Notes: generated by a model not told the origin, from the letters alone. DNA of 64,000 bases from Ascaris suum (GCA_013433145.1 CM024175.1:2154516-2218515); one strand, 5' to 3'. Positions 49,744 through 62,455 are shown, counted from the stretch's first letter. Numbers and translations: made by a program.

Positions 49744-50335
49744 ACGCTGTGATTCAGACGGTCAAACGAACGCCTTGATAGCTGATCATCGTAAAATCAG
49801 TTGAATCAAAGTATCTCCGTAAAAAGTTACAGCCTACATCTCTCTCTAATCTTTCCTGTAAATAGAAGGAGACTTCTACAACACGAAATCGCTTACACCA
49901 CGCAAATAAAGGCTGCAGTGGACTATGTGAAACGAAATCAAATAAGGAGGAACCAGAAGAGGAAAAAACAGGAATGAAGGGAAGAAGGAAGTCTACCCAA
50001 GGAAGATTAGTGCATTAGGAATAGGCTATTCGGAACGATTGATGATCAACATCTTCATAATATTCCAGAAAGTGAAAGGAGATTAAAAAGAAGACTACGA
50101 TTACACTTATCTCGATTTGCATTGCATAACTCTGTGGCTGACAGCTAAGAAGCCCTTATCGAAATTAGATAAACACGAAAATATGCGCTGGGAACATTGC
50201 CAACTTGCGAAGTTCGAAAGAAAAAAAAAACTTCCTGTAAACACCTTCTAGTCGCCTACTTGAACGTAAACAATTATCAAGACATGAAATACGCTTATAA
50301 TGCAATAAAAAAAATCAACAGAGTTATTAAGACGA

Positions 50336-50560
50336 TTGAGATTGGCTTTTAGCACTAAAAAAATTCCGCAGCTCAACTCTTTTAAGAAAAATCCTAATGA
50401 AATTAGCTGCAATTATCGAAAATATCAAAAATATTCTTTAAATTTCATAGAAACGATCGAACATCATAATCGTCAAATATTTTTTAACGGCGATCTTTTT
50501 GCGCATTTAACAACGCAAAATAGTGAACAATGTTTTAACACAAATTTAACACCAAACTGA
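50336..50560 (+). CDS. Unassigned ORF, possible terminal exon
   Basis: TTCCGCAG is followed by an open frame LNSFKKNPNEISCNYRKYQK, then FIETIEHHNRQIFFNGDLFA, ending at TGA. It is AT-rich and Asn/Lys-rich, so chance is possible. No domain is recognised. Confidence 0.27.
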   Translation: MRLAFSTKKIPQLNSFKKNPNEISCNYRKYQKYSLNFIETIEHHNRQIFFNGDLFAHLTTQNSEQCFNTNLTPN

Positions 50561-50621
50561 TAAGAAGTTTCCCTATAGATTTCCCCACATCAATCAAACC
50601 TCGTTATATCCTCTCCACATA

Positions 50622-50913
50622 TCAATATTTCTCCAATATCGATATATGGAAGGTTCGAATTGTTTTGTTGTTGTTGTTGTTTTTTTTACTATCATACATT
50701 AGTCGTTGCTGCCGTCGCTCCGGCTTGTAAAGGACATCGCTGAAGTAACGAAGCCGTTTTATTACGAGCAACAACACCAGGAAACGATAAGAGGCACATA
50801 TACTGATTAGCAAGCAAGACCGCAGCATATTTATGCCGCCGACTTTTGCCCTGCGGCAAATCATGATCCACATGAGGAGACATCAACATCAAGATCAAAA
50901 CAAGTGTGAGCAA
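50622..50913 (-). CDS. Unassigned locus open in two frames
   Basis: One frame begins hydrophobic (LTLVLILMLMSPHVDHD) and continues LPQGKSRRHKYAAVLLANQY to a GTATGA donor after ATAATTN. A second overlaps it, with a membrane-like segment (SYRFLVLLLVIKRLRYF) and a basic tail ending in Asn repeats. Either could be an exon, and both cannot easily be coding. The G+C content is above the surroundings. Confidence 0.33.
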
Positions 50914-51929
50914 AACACTCTGTTACTCAAAATGAAGATCACCACGACCACAAAGATCACAAGAAGCCACTTTGATTAGAATCGATCACTCGTTAACACT
51001 TACTATTATAGTTGCTAAATTACTTTATTGTGATAACCTTCTCAGGTTGAAAAATTACTGGACTACTGTTGTTTATGAACTTCTTCAATAGACGGATGAA
51101 CTTTCTTTGCATATTGCCAGCGCTTCTATTAGAAGAGTTAGCGTACAATTTCGATACAATAAGAGTGCATCTGAGCAATAGTGCATTTATTAAATATTCG
51201 TTTTCGATGAGAATAAATTTTTCGAACGAAGTTATTTGAGATTTGAGCAAAAAATTTTGCAAAATAAACTCATCTAGCAGATATGCTAAATATATAGCAA
51301 TATGGATACTATTGTAGAAAACTATGCGTTTTAATCACGATTCTTTATCCAATATTTCTAAAATTTATACCTCATTAAAGTTAAAATTGCTCATATTTCA
51401 TAAATAGCGATTGAAAAATTGATTGCAATACGAGCGCTAAATATTTCCAAAGACTAAAGAGGAATTTTCTTTTTGCTATTGCATTGATTCATCTAAAGAA
51501 ATTCTCATCTGAAATTGCTCATATTTATAAGGTTTCATTGAAGTTAAAAGTTCTCAAACTATACACAAATCTAAAAATTCACCTTAGTGCAAAAAAAATT
51601 TCTCAGAAATTAATACTTCATAAATATTGCTGTGCAAAAGTAAATATTATTGGGACAAATAATAGAAAAGAAAAAATGAATACGGATATAAATTATAATA
51701 TAATATAAATTACGTTTTACGTTTCCGTTTATTAATTGCAGTAACTATAAGTGGTTATCTTCTCGAGAGATGATTGATGAAAATTTGCTGCTCAATTGAA
51801 AACAAATTAAATTTGAGGAAACATTCGAGAAAGAGGAAAACATTACTCGAGTACTATTTTCTCGCTGATGATATATTCTTAATCTTAAATCAATCGATAA
51901 TTTCCTCAAGTCGATATTCCTTTATGCAG

Positions 51930-51994
51930 GATAAAACTTTAGAGTATGTGGAAGTTCCGCATGGAATTGCTCAGAAATTCCACTTGAAAAGATG
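51930..51994 (+). CDS. Short terminal exon candidate
   Basis: TTTATGCAG is followed by DKTLEYVEVPHGIAQKFHLK and then Arg and a TGA stop. The acceptor is good and the composition protein-like, but the segment is short. No partner exon was identified. Confidence 0.25.
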
Positions 51995-52273
51995 AAAGAG
52001 AAAAGAGCCCATCTCTAAAAAGTGCTTATAATAAGAAGCGATTTGCAAGGAAAGAGAGAGCGAGAAAGAGGGAGAGGGATTGAGAGAAGTAGATGCTTAT
52101 TAGAAAAGCAAATACGGTTTATAAGTTAAATATGGATGTATAGAACGCTCATATGAATCGTCTATGACTATGAAATAAAATTCACTGAATTTGTTAGGCA
52201 TAGCCAGCTCATTTGATTGAACTTATCGCAGAATATGACTATTTGCTTCATGTAACAATCATTAGCCTGATAC

Positions 52274-52274
<1 letters not shown>

Positions 52275-52321
<47 letters not shown>
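52275..52321. repeat. (CT)n microsatellite
   Basis: About 23 CT units in the PASK intron between exons at 53.6 and 47.5 kb. Confidence 0.95.
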
Positions 52322-52325
<4 letters not shown>

Positions 52326-52934
52326 AGAAATTGTCATTCCGCTCATAGTGGAGGACAAAGAGGACAATGAGAGTTCGAATTGTTTACGATTCACAGCCAT
52401 TAACATTAATAAACATTATTTATCATTGCATCAACAAGATGATGGCAGATTGTTGAACGAATGAAGAAGTTTTTGGAAAAGAAAATGAGCGAAGAATTCC
52501 TATTGGAAAGAAAAGGTGATAAACAACCCGCAACAATAGAAAACGGTAAAACGCATTAATATTGTCAAAAGGGAAAATCATTGCCATTATGCAATGATGT
52601 GAAATTTCGTTCGCATTCAACGAAGCCATTCGCACACTAATGTATTTCAATTGAGTTTCAGTTCGGTCGGCACAATTCATTCATTTTGCTATTCCTTCAG
52701 AAAAATTGAACAAAAAAAAGCATTCTGTGCTTGCCGTGGAGTACAACCGTTCATTTCTAACTCTATGCAGATTCATCCGTGCTTTCTCCTCAAACCTTAC
52801 TTCAGTTCACTACCTACTCCTCTTCTCCCCTTTCCTCCCACTCCCTCCCCCACAACAAAAAAAAAATCCTAGTGTTGATAATTTCGCCATCACATCAAAT
52901 TGCCTCATCCTTCATCCCTCCCATCTATGGCCAG

Positions 52935-53118
52935 CACCTTCAGACCTTATTTCCTAACACACAAAGATGTCTGCGTTATTGTCGATACTCTAAAGACAAA
53001 CTCTGTGTTCAAAGACTGCAAAATTATATCATTCAAAGCATCATTCATCCGCCTCTTCATGTGTATACTATCGATAGAACCGAGCAATCTGGAAGATCGA
53101 AAAGAATATAGGCACTAA
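52935..53118 (+). CDS. Unassigned exon candidate open in two frames
   Basis: After CACCTTCAG at 52943, one frame reads TLFPNTQRCLRYCRYSKDKL and ends TEQSGRSKRI. A second reads TFRPYFLTHKDVCVIVDTLK and ends NLEDRKEYRH. Both stop within ten bases of each other. Each looks protein-like and I cannot choose. No domain is recognised. Confidence 0.27.
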
Positions 53119-53627
53119 AAGCCGAAATCACATGACAATTGACCGGTGAGAACTCTCCAAAAAACGAAAATCAAAATTCAGCCATTTTCATGTTGGCCTC
53201 TTTAAATGAAAATCAGACAACGGAATAAATCAAGCAATCATTACGCAATAATAGTTCACTAAACCATTCGTTGTTTAACGAAACATTTTATAGTAGTTTC
53301 TTGTAAATTTGATACACTTCACAATGGATAAAATTGATCAAAAATGGACGAATTCAGCTAATTAGAGAAAAAGGAAGACGACTTCGTAAAATCACAGATA
53401 AATATTTTGGTAACACGCAAGTAGAGAAGAATAAAGACAACCAATGGGAGTAAAACTATTTTTAAAAAATTCATTGAAAAATAATGCATAACCTTACCTT
53501 TTCTCATTTACATTTCGTCAAATTTTTTCACTTTACGCCCTTATTTTTTTTTGTGGAAACCGGTTGAAAAAGTAGAAAAAAAATGAAACAGTAGAAAAAA
53601 AGTAATTTTATTGAATGTTCCACTTAC

Positions 53628-53801
53628 CGCTTTACCATAAATCGCTTTCAATTTTCCGTTGCTAGTGAAAAGCTCATTGTAAAGAATTGTCGGTGGTTTC
53701 TCGTCCACATTCGATGAAAATACCTCGATGAGACGTTTTCCAATTAATGCTGAATGCAATAAACAAAATACTCGTTTGACGTTATCGTTTGCGATTAGAA
53801 T
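53628..53801 (-). CDS. PASK: PASK-like kinase, PAS-A core exon
   Basis: Exactly 58 codons, phase 0 at both ends, with a CTTTCAG acceptor and a GTAAGT donor. The translation begins ILIANDNVKRVFCLLHS, then has ALIGKRLIEVFSS and ends GKLKAIYGKA. This follows PAS-A of PASK: 'ILVANDKAC-LLGY', then 'DLIG-KL-FF', then the strand before 'VVDII'. The usual LLGY-like turn is replaced by FCLLHS, a divergence from the vertebrate pattern. Introns of about 7.0 kb upstream and 6.1 kb downstream flank it. Confidence 0.87.
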
Positions 53802-56084
53802 CTGAAAGAAACATTTTCACTGATCTATCAAATACATTCATCAATTAGAGATGAAAATTTTCTCATAGGAAACACTGAAAAAAAAATCTTATTTTGTTTA
53901 AAAAATGTATGAAATTCATTATGGTAAATAGAGATAAATCACACATTAATCTGCGAAAACCCTTTCGACTTATCCCGTCAAAAAACAAATAAACAAGCAA
54001 ACAAAACAAAAGAAATGAGATGATAATTGCAAAGAAACGCTATGAGTGAACACTCTGCGGACTTGTGCTCGTATTAATTTTCACCTGCACATACTATGAC
54101 ATAAATAATGAATGTTGAGGGATTAGAGGAGTGTATTAGATTATACGAACTCTAAAAATTTCATCAACAAATCAACGCCTAAAGAACAATTTATACAAAA
54201 GAATTTAGGTAAGGGATTCGGAGGTGATGCTCTTTTCGAAATGCGAAGAATTGAATAAAATCTTTATAGGCTAATATGAAATTATTCAACTATAATATTC
54301 CATGGAGATGTAATCATAGACAAATGAAATTAAGCATCATTTCACTACAGATTGTATAAACATCCACAATTAACCGCTTATATCACATCCCACAATTAAT
54401 CAGTGAGATTAAATACAATCGTCGAAATTAACAATACAAAAAAAAGAGGAATATAAAAATCACACCGATGCTATTCCAAATATCCTTCAGTAAAACCTTA
54501 ATAATAAAGTAGAAAAAAAGTTTTATGCTTGAAAACTTCAGTTATATTGATGCTATATGATAAGAGTATCAAGGTACAATTTAAAAAGTGTTGAACAATT
54601 ACTACTATATATTATGCAGTCCTGTCTACTCAGATTATTTATCACATGAAGGGATCGCTCTTTTAATAATTGATTACCTGAACTCATTATTCGATAGTAT
54701 GCATATTAAAGATCATTCGTAGGCAATTAGAGACCATATTAGTTCGAATAATGAAATCATAGGCTATATCAGAAATTATATTACAGATCTACAAAATGCC
54801 TAGTAATGAAGAACAGAGCTGGTGCATAAATTTTTAGCGAAGAGAAATTGAGGATGAAAAAATTTACCCGAAGTTTGGAATTGATGTGCTGAACTTTGGC
54901 ATTTGACAGAAATTGGACGATCACAAGTGATTGTGATGTTTTATTCCGAAAACCTTTCTTCACTCAGTCCTCCTCCCCCTTCAGTGCATAATCCATCAAC
55001 CATACAAATTGACATTTGAATTGATATTTACTCATCTTTGATTGTAAATCTTTAATCCACTAGTTTTAGTCGAAAGACATTTCTACTGCTATGCGACAGA
55101 CAACCATCTGAAAAATGTGCAATATTTACTGCTACTATTTGGTGCATTATGCTGAATTATGTTAGATTTGAAGGCAATCGCACGTATGTTTTCAAATGCT
55201 ACTGCTCGATATTCAGTGCATATCATGCAAGAATGTCGCTAAAACAAGGATCATTCAGCTGAACTAAGAAAAAGAATGCGAATCATTTGATAATGTCGAA
55301 GAAATAAATAAAATCACAAATTTACACTGTGATCATATTTTTCATACTGTTTGACATAAGTTCACTTTCGAACAATATACTTTTCAATTTTCAATTATCG
55401 CTGATCAACCGTTCTCTCAACTAGGCAGTTTACGTTTCAAAGAACGCTGCAATTCTTTAATTATATATTTTCTATGGTCTTTTTTTTTAAAGATTTTTTT
55501 CTTTCAATATTTTTTCCACTTATTTTTAGTGTTATTTATTATCTATTTATACATCGTAGTTTTCGTTTGTGATGCTCGGGGTTTCACCTCAATAAAAAGT
55601 TAAAGCGAAGTCACAATAAATTGAATTTCATAATGCACAAAATGAAATGAAAAAAAGATTGATGACATAAATGACATTGACAGATCGGTCACAACAACAC
55701 ATTTGTTTACGACTGTAACAACGAAAGAACGACGCAACGCCTATTTCAATAAGTAAATACCTGCAGCACCTAGTGTTGATACATAAACTTTTCGCTCTCT
55801 GCGAATTCGCTCATTTCTCTATTCACTGATAAGACTTATAAAACAAAAAAAATTAGAGGTGATAAAAGAAAAAAGAAGAAAAGAAAAAATGTCTTGTGTC
55901 TGACTAGGTAAAAAAAAAGAAACTCTATGATCACTTACTACAAAAGAAGATATAGGTAAAAAAAGGGTAGAAAAAAAAAGAAAAAACTCTATGACACTTA
56001 CTATGTCTCATTATTGCCATCTTAACGATCGTTGTTTTGTCTGCGTGCTAAAATGATTTCCCACAATAATGAATGCATTAATAG

Positions 56085-56483
56085 ATGCAATTGGAACTTC
56101 GAATTTTGGAACAAGGAGAAGATGAGGATGAAAACGGCTCTACTTCTGATGGCCATTATCCACTACCTTGTGGATGTACAAAGAAACGCTTTCCGACAAT
56201 AAATCGAGCAATAACGAAAATATAGCCACGAGTGACAGCAGGTGAATCTGCATTGAACGACTACTACAATTCGGCAATACAACTACAAGCAGAAGAAAGC
56301 ACTCATATCCCCATAAATTTTGAAAAAAAAAAAGCTCCCACACCACATCTTCACATTGGCTGCGATGGCAAACGAACCAGTCCTAATCATTACCGCTATG
56401 AAAGAATAGTCCTTTCCCTCATCCTATTGAGAGCGACCTATGCTAATCTACGGTGCAAAATTGCTCAACTGAACAACCTCTAA
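56085..56483 (+). CDS. Candidate complete two-exon small gene (56085-56175, 56242-56483)
   Basis: The ATG at 56085 directly follows TTAATAG (an AG that could accept a spliced leader and also an in-frame stop). Exon 1 reads MQLELRILEQGEDEDENGST, then DGHYPLPCG, and ends in phase 1 before GTACAAAG. A 66-base intron ends GACAGCAG, and exon 2 reads ESALNDYYNSAIQLQAEEST, HLHIGCDGKRTSPNHY and ANLRCKIAQLNNL to TAA. The product would be about 110 residues with an acidic start and a helical end. No family is recognised. It sits antisense in the PASK intron between exons 60790 and 53801. Confidence 0.45.
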
Positions 56484-57203
56484 ACGAAGTTTACGTCTTC
56501 ATAAAAACAGTGTTGACAGGCAAGACAAATACCAAGCGGTTTTACGCGCAACCACATGTAGTGATAGGATGCCGAAGCAAAATGGAATACAGTGATTTCG
56601 GGAGGTGAGAACAACATGAGAGGGACATGGTGGATGTCATGTCTTTTGCATTTCTTCAAATATTATGAAAAGGTAAGTGGCGAAAAAGGCCACAAGAGTT
56701 TGTGACATGGGACAAAAAGGCGGCTTAAAGGCGTTTGTGACAAGTTGCAAACGGATCGGATCTGTTAGGTCCTAGAAACTGCATCAAAAACGCCTTGCGC
56801 TCTTATGCTTCCGTCAATTATGCCAAGCGTTTCCTTTAATAAAAGCCTTCTTGATCGCTCTGTGAAGTTTTTTGATTTTCTTCTCACAGGAATATTGCAT
56901 TATTCACTGATGAGAACATAAAAGCGTAGGAAATTCTACATATGTTAAAGGCACCCGAAAGAAGAATCAATGCTAACCTCTTACAGCCTTTTCCTTTGCG
57001 CTAGTATGAAGAATAACAAATAAGTGACAATTGTTAGCTGATGTTACAGAAAAATCCCCTGCGTGTCCTATAATTTTCTAAAACGCTGCAAATAACCTTT
57101 TAAACAAATTCGAAGACTGATATATAAATGCTTTGTGAACGCTAAATGAAAAAGGTGAGTAAAAAAGTGCTGATAGATTCATTCGTATATATAACAGAAA
57201 GCT

Positions 57204-57402
57204 TCATTTATTGAACGTCCCTCTCCCTCGAAGGAATACAAACACAAATCGGTGGTATGCGAGACTAGGAAGCAGGAACACGATACATAGAATTACTGTA
57301 AGCAGTAATTCGGCAAAACGATTAGAAAACACGGTGATTTCATTTCCTAACTCATTTACGCTGATACTATCACATTCGCGATAAAATCGATCATTGTGAC
57401 TG
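57204..57402 (-). CDS. Candidate terminal exon with a membrane segment
   Basis: ATAGCAG precedes a frame HNDRFYRECDSISVNELGNE, then a hydrophobic stretch (LLLTVILCIVFLLPSLAY) and a basic end stopping at TGA just after AATAAA. One membrane span with a short tail is predicted. The hairpin at 57441 lies just upstream. The function is unknown. Confidence 0.38.
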
Positions 57403-57440
57403 CTATACCACAATTATAGCCCTATATCATTGTGACTGCT

Positions 57441-57589
57441 ATTTATGGCCTCATAGGAAGTTATAGGAGAATTTTGTTGAACAAGAATGCGCGAATTGGA
57501 GGTTAAAACTGCATATATCTAGCTTAACCTCCAATTCGTGCATTGTTGTTCAACAAAATTCTCCTATAACTTCCTATAGGGCTATAAAT
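57441..57589. repeat. Long inverted repeat (hairpin), arms about 66 bp
   Basis: Arms 57441-57506 and 57524-57589 are nearly perfect inverse copies (for example 'cctccaattcgtgcattgtt' in the right arm against 'aagaatgcgcgaattggagg' in the left), with a 17-base spacer. The outer bases differ slightly (tttatggcctc / tttatagccct). A 16-base direct repeat, 'tcattgtgactgctat', occurs at 57391 and at 57427. It could be a small fold-back element or a palindrome made during repair. Confidence 0.9.
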
Positions 57590-57999
57590 GACTTTTTGAA
57601 TAAAGTGCAAAGTGATACATAAACTATCAGAAGTGTTAAATAAAAACCTTGAGTAACCAATCTTATGAATTATATGGATTCCTCTACACTATTTGCTGCT
57701 CTCTGTATAACCACCGCAACGCCGGAGTGACTACAACATCTAATCGCCCTAAGTGCTAGCATATTCTTTACCACCGAACGGTCCGTGGCACTAAGTTCCT
57801 GCCGTGTTAAAACGCCTGGCACCACGCATCATCTATGCTTAAATGCCCTGATGCAAAAACGTTATGCACCGGAAGTCAGCACATTTCAGTGACGGCATAA
57901 ACGATTCATTTGGGAAAATTGTCTGCTCAAGTTTCATTCGTGCCACCAACCGTTATAGTGAACCATATAAAGCGATGCATCGTCACAACGAATGACGCA

Positions 58000-60789
58000 A
58001 ATCGCCAGTAATTCACATATTTATTCATAAAATATTTTATTAGTGCTTGCAAGAAAATCGACAGTTAATTTACATGTGATAGTGTTGTTCCTTCTAGCAG
58101 TTATCATCTGAAGAGAACGCTCCATTTCTCATTACCATAGAAATATTAAAATTTATACGATTATTTTGGTTGGAGTAAGTTGAACGCAATGAAATAAAAT
58201 CACAAGAGATAAACGACCTGCGATCTCTCTATTGGATGACCATGACGAGCATACGATAGTAAACCCTCCTTGAGCTACGCTCACAGCGGTTATTTTTCTG
58301 CTTTTTTTTCCTGTTCCATTGTTTTTATGACATATAAGCTCTTCTTCACTTCATCAATGATGTCTCTTCACCAAAATATTCTAAATCTCCAAGAAGAAGA
58401 AGTTCAAGAACTCAACAGTCACATAAAACCATAGAGTATGCGCTACTCCAAGCGGCTACAATAGACCAATCTACATCGTAAATTGCCAAAAAATAATAAA
58501 AATGCCGATGAATACACTCATTTCTTACTTATCCCTAGAACGGTTTAAAGCGACCATAAAGCATTAAATTCTCTCGCTCGGCCAACTGCAAAACCTGCTT
58601 AAATTTTATGCCCATCGTAGTGTCTATAATTCCCTTCCACAATTTCACTTCCAACCGTTATAAAACTTAAACTAGAGGAGAACGAGATATAAAACTAAAC
58701 ATTCAACAAATTCAAACGAATTTCCAAACAAAATAAAACAGAGTACATATGCGAGAAATATTTAAACAAAATGACGCATAGCTCTTCACCTCAGTAAAAA
58801 TACAGCTGGAACTATATCAACTGCTTTATTTTTGTCGCATTGCTTAAGAAATAATAGTACGAATTGTTCATTATAAAGCCCCCTCCTCGCCTGTCGTTAT
58901 ACCCATGCACTCGTCAGAAGAAAAAAACAGCTTGCAAATTAGTGCATTGAGGAAAGATTAAGCAGAGTGCCATATATACAAAAAAAAAGAGAATGACCGT
59001 CGCCTACCGGAAGTGCAGTATTGTGAAAAAAACTAGCGGCACTCCTAGCTAATGAATATTGGGAATGCAAAAGTGCTCAATGATAAGAATTGGACGCCAT
59101 GATTCTCCAGGTGAAAACCGCTGAATTCAGTATAATGCATAGAATCGCAAGAAATTGCGACTCTCACATGATCGCTAGTTTATACACAACTGGATTGCTT
59201 GACTCCTGGGATGTTGATTTCCGATCTGCTACTAGTGCTACCGAGACGTGATTAATACTGCGCACTGAAACCTGGTAATTTACAGGCGGATTCTCAGCTT
59301 CATTTCGCGACGCACTCATTTTAATCATATTTTTATCAGTCGCATAAAACGACCTTTTCTAATCTCGACTAACTCAATATAAGTAGGACACCTTTTCCGG
59401 AATCTGTGGAGCATTTAAGAAATGAAGAAAGACGACCCAGAGAGTAAAACAAAATGACGGAAATGTATGTATAATGTGAAATCTATTGAAATTCATGTGA
59501 TGAAAATCTTCTAACGAAAGACTCCTAATCAGAGCTTAAACTTGAATAACTCTGAAAAACACTTATGATCTGAGAAAATTCTTCAATATAGGAATCGGAG
59601 GCAGATTTCACGAGCCTTAATAGAGAGTACTACGATAATGTGTTAATAGTTGCCGCATATCTTGGAGCGATTATCTAATTCTCGAAACTTCTGTATTTTA
59701 TTTCTACCATCAGAAGGCATTGAGTTGCATGTTTACTCCCGCCATGACTTGAGTATAGTGATATGAGAATTGAAATGCTAATATTATGTCATCGCATAAT
59801 GAATGAAAAGAAAGCAATCGGTATATTTTTGAGTATATTTGAGGATATGTCATTATATGAAAGTTATGAGAACGGATTTAGTAATTCGGTGGCAAAAATC
59901 AACTTGTATTTCTTCGTAATGCGAACAATAGCTTCTTGAAAATACTCTCCTTTTCCTCATTGAGATAGAAAGAAAGAAATCGACAAGGAGAAATTGAATT
60001 CTCAGCTGAAAGATACTTGCTCATTGATTGCGATGTCAATAGATCGGAATAAAGGAGTGAGTATGCTGCTTTCTTAGTTTCCGAATTCGAAGAAATATAA
60101 AATGGCATCCTACATTTTAAAGTCACATTGTACTCGATGTAAATGCGTGAGCAAATTTATTCCCACATGAGGCCTTCAAGCGCATCCTATATCCCCTGCG
60201 AATGATAATAATTCCTAGGATTTTCATTGTGTTTCTTCTACCACACTTCACATCGTATATAAGCCAGTAGGCTTCAATGTACTTTGGTAGTTCTTACAAG
60301 CCACATGCATTTACCAAGCCAGAAGTCCGTACATGAATTGTCTACCTAGGAAAGATGAAGAATTGCCAATCAGTGATGCTTCAGTGTTTCGCTGTTTCGA
60401 AAAAAAAAACAGGTTAGCGAGGTCATCATTTTAAGTGTATTATAATACTCTGAATGGAATAGAGAATTCCAAAAATTTTTGGAGAAGTGGTTTACTATAG
60501 GAAGGATATTCGTCCCATAGAGAAGGTATTAGACGCCCCAGAAGGTCTCACTAGCATAAATGATGCTCCACATCTAAGAAAAATCAGTCAATTTCTCGAA
60601 TTTTATGATGACAGGAAATTAACTCTATGGACAAGCTTTTTATCAAAAATTTAAAAGAGGAGGAAAGAGGTTATGCGAAACGAAAAAAACTATTCAAAGA
60701 CGGCACTTTGATGAGGGTGGCACAAAGAGTAAAACAAAAAGATGCAATATTTCAGAGGAAAATTATGATAGTGATCGACGAAAGTTCAC
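58000..60789. other. PASK intron DNA, no gene seen
   Basis: AT-rich intron sequence upstream of PASK exon 53801 and downstream of exon 60790. A few short frames exist (for example minus strand 60126-59899), but none has splice signals or composition that convinces me. Confidence 0.45.
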
Positions 60790-60896
60790 CTCGGTAGTTT
60801 TGGAGTCGACAGTCAATATTGCTTTAAGACGACGCTTCGTTGCGATTGATGCTTGTGAGGGAGTTTGTGCAGTAGTCGCTGCCGCAGATGGACCTG
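60790..60896 (-). CDS. PASK: PASK-like kinase, exon entering PAS-A
   Basis: Acceptor TTTTGCAG and donor GTGAAC bound this minus-strand exon (2 + 35 codons, ending in phase 0). It starts Ala/Thr/Gln-rich and ends RRLKAILTVDSKTTE. That end closely resembles the first strand of PAS-A in animal PASK proteins, where a 'KA-TVDAKTTE' motif leads into 'ILVAND'. The next exon (53801) begins ILIANDN, completing the match across the splice junction in phase 0. With the next exon it is the strongest family evidence in the window. PASK is a cytosolic/nuclear Ser/Thr kinase linked to nutrient state; its PAS-A domain is thought to regulate the kinase. Confidence 0.85.
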
Positions 60897-61473
60897 CTGC
60901 AAAAGAATACAGTTTAAACCTGATCAAAACATTCCAAAATCATTAAACGATTTTTTTTTTTACTCAACGATGGGAAAACAGATGCGGCTGTGGTTACAAA
61001 AGTGATAAAGAAATGATGAAACGTTTATGGCTGTATGAAGTTTCGTAAGTAATGAAATGATATTTGAGATGGTTGCTTACAATCACAAAATGAAGCGTAT
61101 AAAGTTAAATCACCGCTCGACATTGATATGCGACAATCATGAATGGGAAGAGATGCAAAGGTTTTCCTCAACGAGTAACATATCAATGGATAAAAACCGA
61201 CATATAGAATGAGAAAGGCCGAATTTCCAAACTCTCTGTGATGAACCTTTAGCCATCTATTTTTCTACAAGAAAAAAACACAATTTTTACTCTCAGCAAA
61301 TGAAAAATATGGCAATAGGTGAGAAGTGAATACCAATGATGAAATACAGATAGCAGCAAATAGCGATAGCAAATATAATATGAACGAGTGACTTTTATGT
61401 GAATGACCTTCTTTATGGATTGCTGTAAGATAACAGTATACTACCATCATATGAGATAACGTCCTGGAAGAAT

Positions 61474-61809
61474 ATGTCAAAAATCCATTTAATCGTACTG
61501 CGTAATAATTGTCAGCCTGTCGCTATAACCGTCACACTCATGACTGGAAAACGATTAATGTTTAGCGTGCAAACGCCGTTTTGCAATTGTTCGATGTTGC
61601 AATTGTTGATTAAAATGCAGCCGCTGCGCGCATACCTTTTTTTTACTATTATATACATGCAGGTGATATTGAACAAGGTTACACCTCAAATGTTCCGATG
61701 GAAGGGAATGGTTACAGGAATCTTCACTTGCAGTATACGGCATGAGAGAGAGATAGAGGATTTGATAGAGACAGAAGAGGACTTCCTCCACAATATCTGG
61801 GATGTATGA
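61474..61809 (+). CDS. Unassigned ORF (111 codons) in a PASK intron
   Basis: The frame from an ATG reads CQPVAITVTLMTGKRLMFSV, then NKVTPQMFRWKGMVTGIFTC and REIEDLIETEEDFLHNIWDV to TGA. ACATGCAG in the middle could be an acceptor, after which another frame (DIEQGYTSNVPMEGNGYRNL) is open to a TGA. A further open frame (61802-62077) overlaps its stop. The strand and frame are therefore uncertain. No domain is seen. Confidence 0.3.
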   Translation: MSKIHLIVLRNNCQPVAITVTLMTGKRLMFSVQTPFCNCSMLQLLIKMQPLRAYLFFTIIYMQVILNKVTPQMFRWKGMVTGIFTCSIRHEREIEDLIETEEDFLHNIWDV

Positions 61810-62284
61810 GCAATCCATAAGTGCCCAAAACAGCTCAACGCTGAAATTTTCTCTGTATGTTTTCAAAAGTGATGGGAACAACAATTCAGTATGTTACAAA
61901 AACGACGTCAATGGATCCATCGCTAACCCTACTTCCTCCCGCGCCCCCCCCCCCTCTCTCTCTCTCCTTCTTTCCCCGCAAGCCTCTCCTCACATGCCAC
62001 CGAAAAGCCTTTTAGCTAGCGCATCGGATAGAATTTTATTTTTGGCCACTGCCGTTGATCTTGGATTATTCATCTAAGCCTATATGCCTGTAACTCTCCT
62101 TAGTAGTGAATTCAGCCTTTAACACAAACATTATAGAAAAAAATATCCACTGAGAGACACGTATGCTTATAAATCGAAGCACATAAACAAGCGCTGTACT
62201 CAAAACAAATTTTAAAAAGTTCTCTTACGATTTTAAAAAAACATTGCAAATCACAGGCGAAAAAAATTCTCTGAGTTTCCTTAC

Positions 62285-62455
62285 GAGGAGACTGTAGAGG
62301 ACTGGGGTAGGTGGAAAAGACAGCCGACATCGCCAAATTAACAAAAGAACTGGTTGAGCGAGATGATGAATAAAACACCGATCCATGACTGGTAGCTAAT
62401 TGTTCGCGAATATTTCCCGCACCACTCGAACGACGTCTACCTGGCGTCAATGATC
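62285..62455 (-). CDS. PASK: PASK-like kinase, N-terminal Ser-rich exon
   Basis: This minus-strand exon has an acceptor TTGCAG before 62455 and a donor GTAAGG after 62285. It is open in one frame for 56 codons and begins SLTPGRRRSSGAGNIREQ, followed by a Ser/Thr-rich stretch (SSSRSTSSF) ending PSPLQSP. It ends in phase 1 (one base, C), which joins in frame to the next exon at 60896 (starts CA). PASK proteins carry a low-complexity Ser-rich region before PAS-A, and this exon fits that place. No start codon lies in it, so the first exon is upstream, at higher coordinates or outside the window. The assignment rests on splice phase and on its neighbour, not on a domain of its own. Confidence 0.68.
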
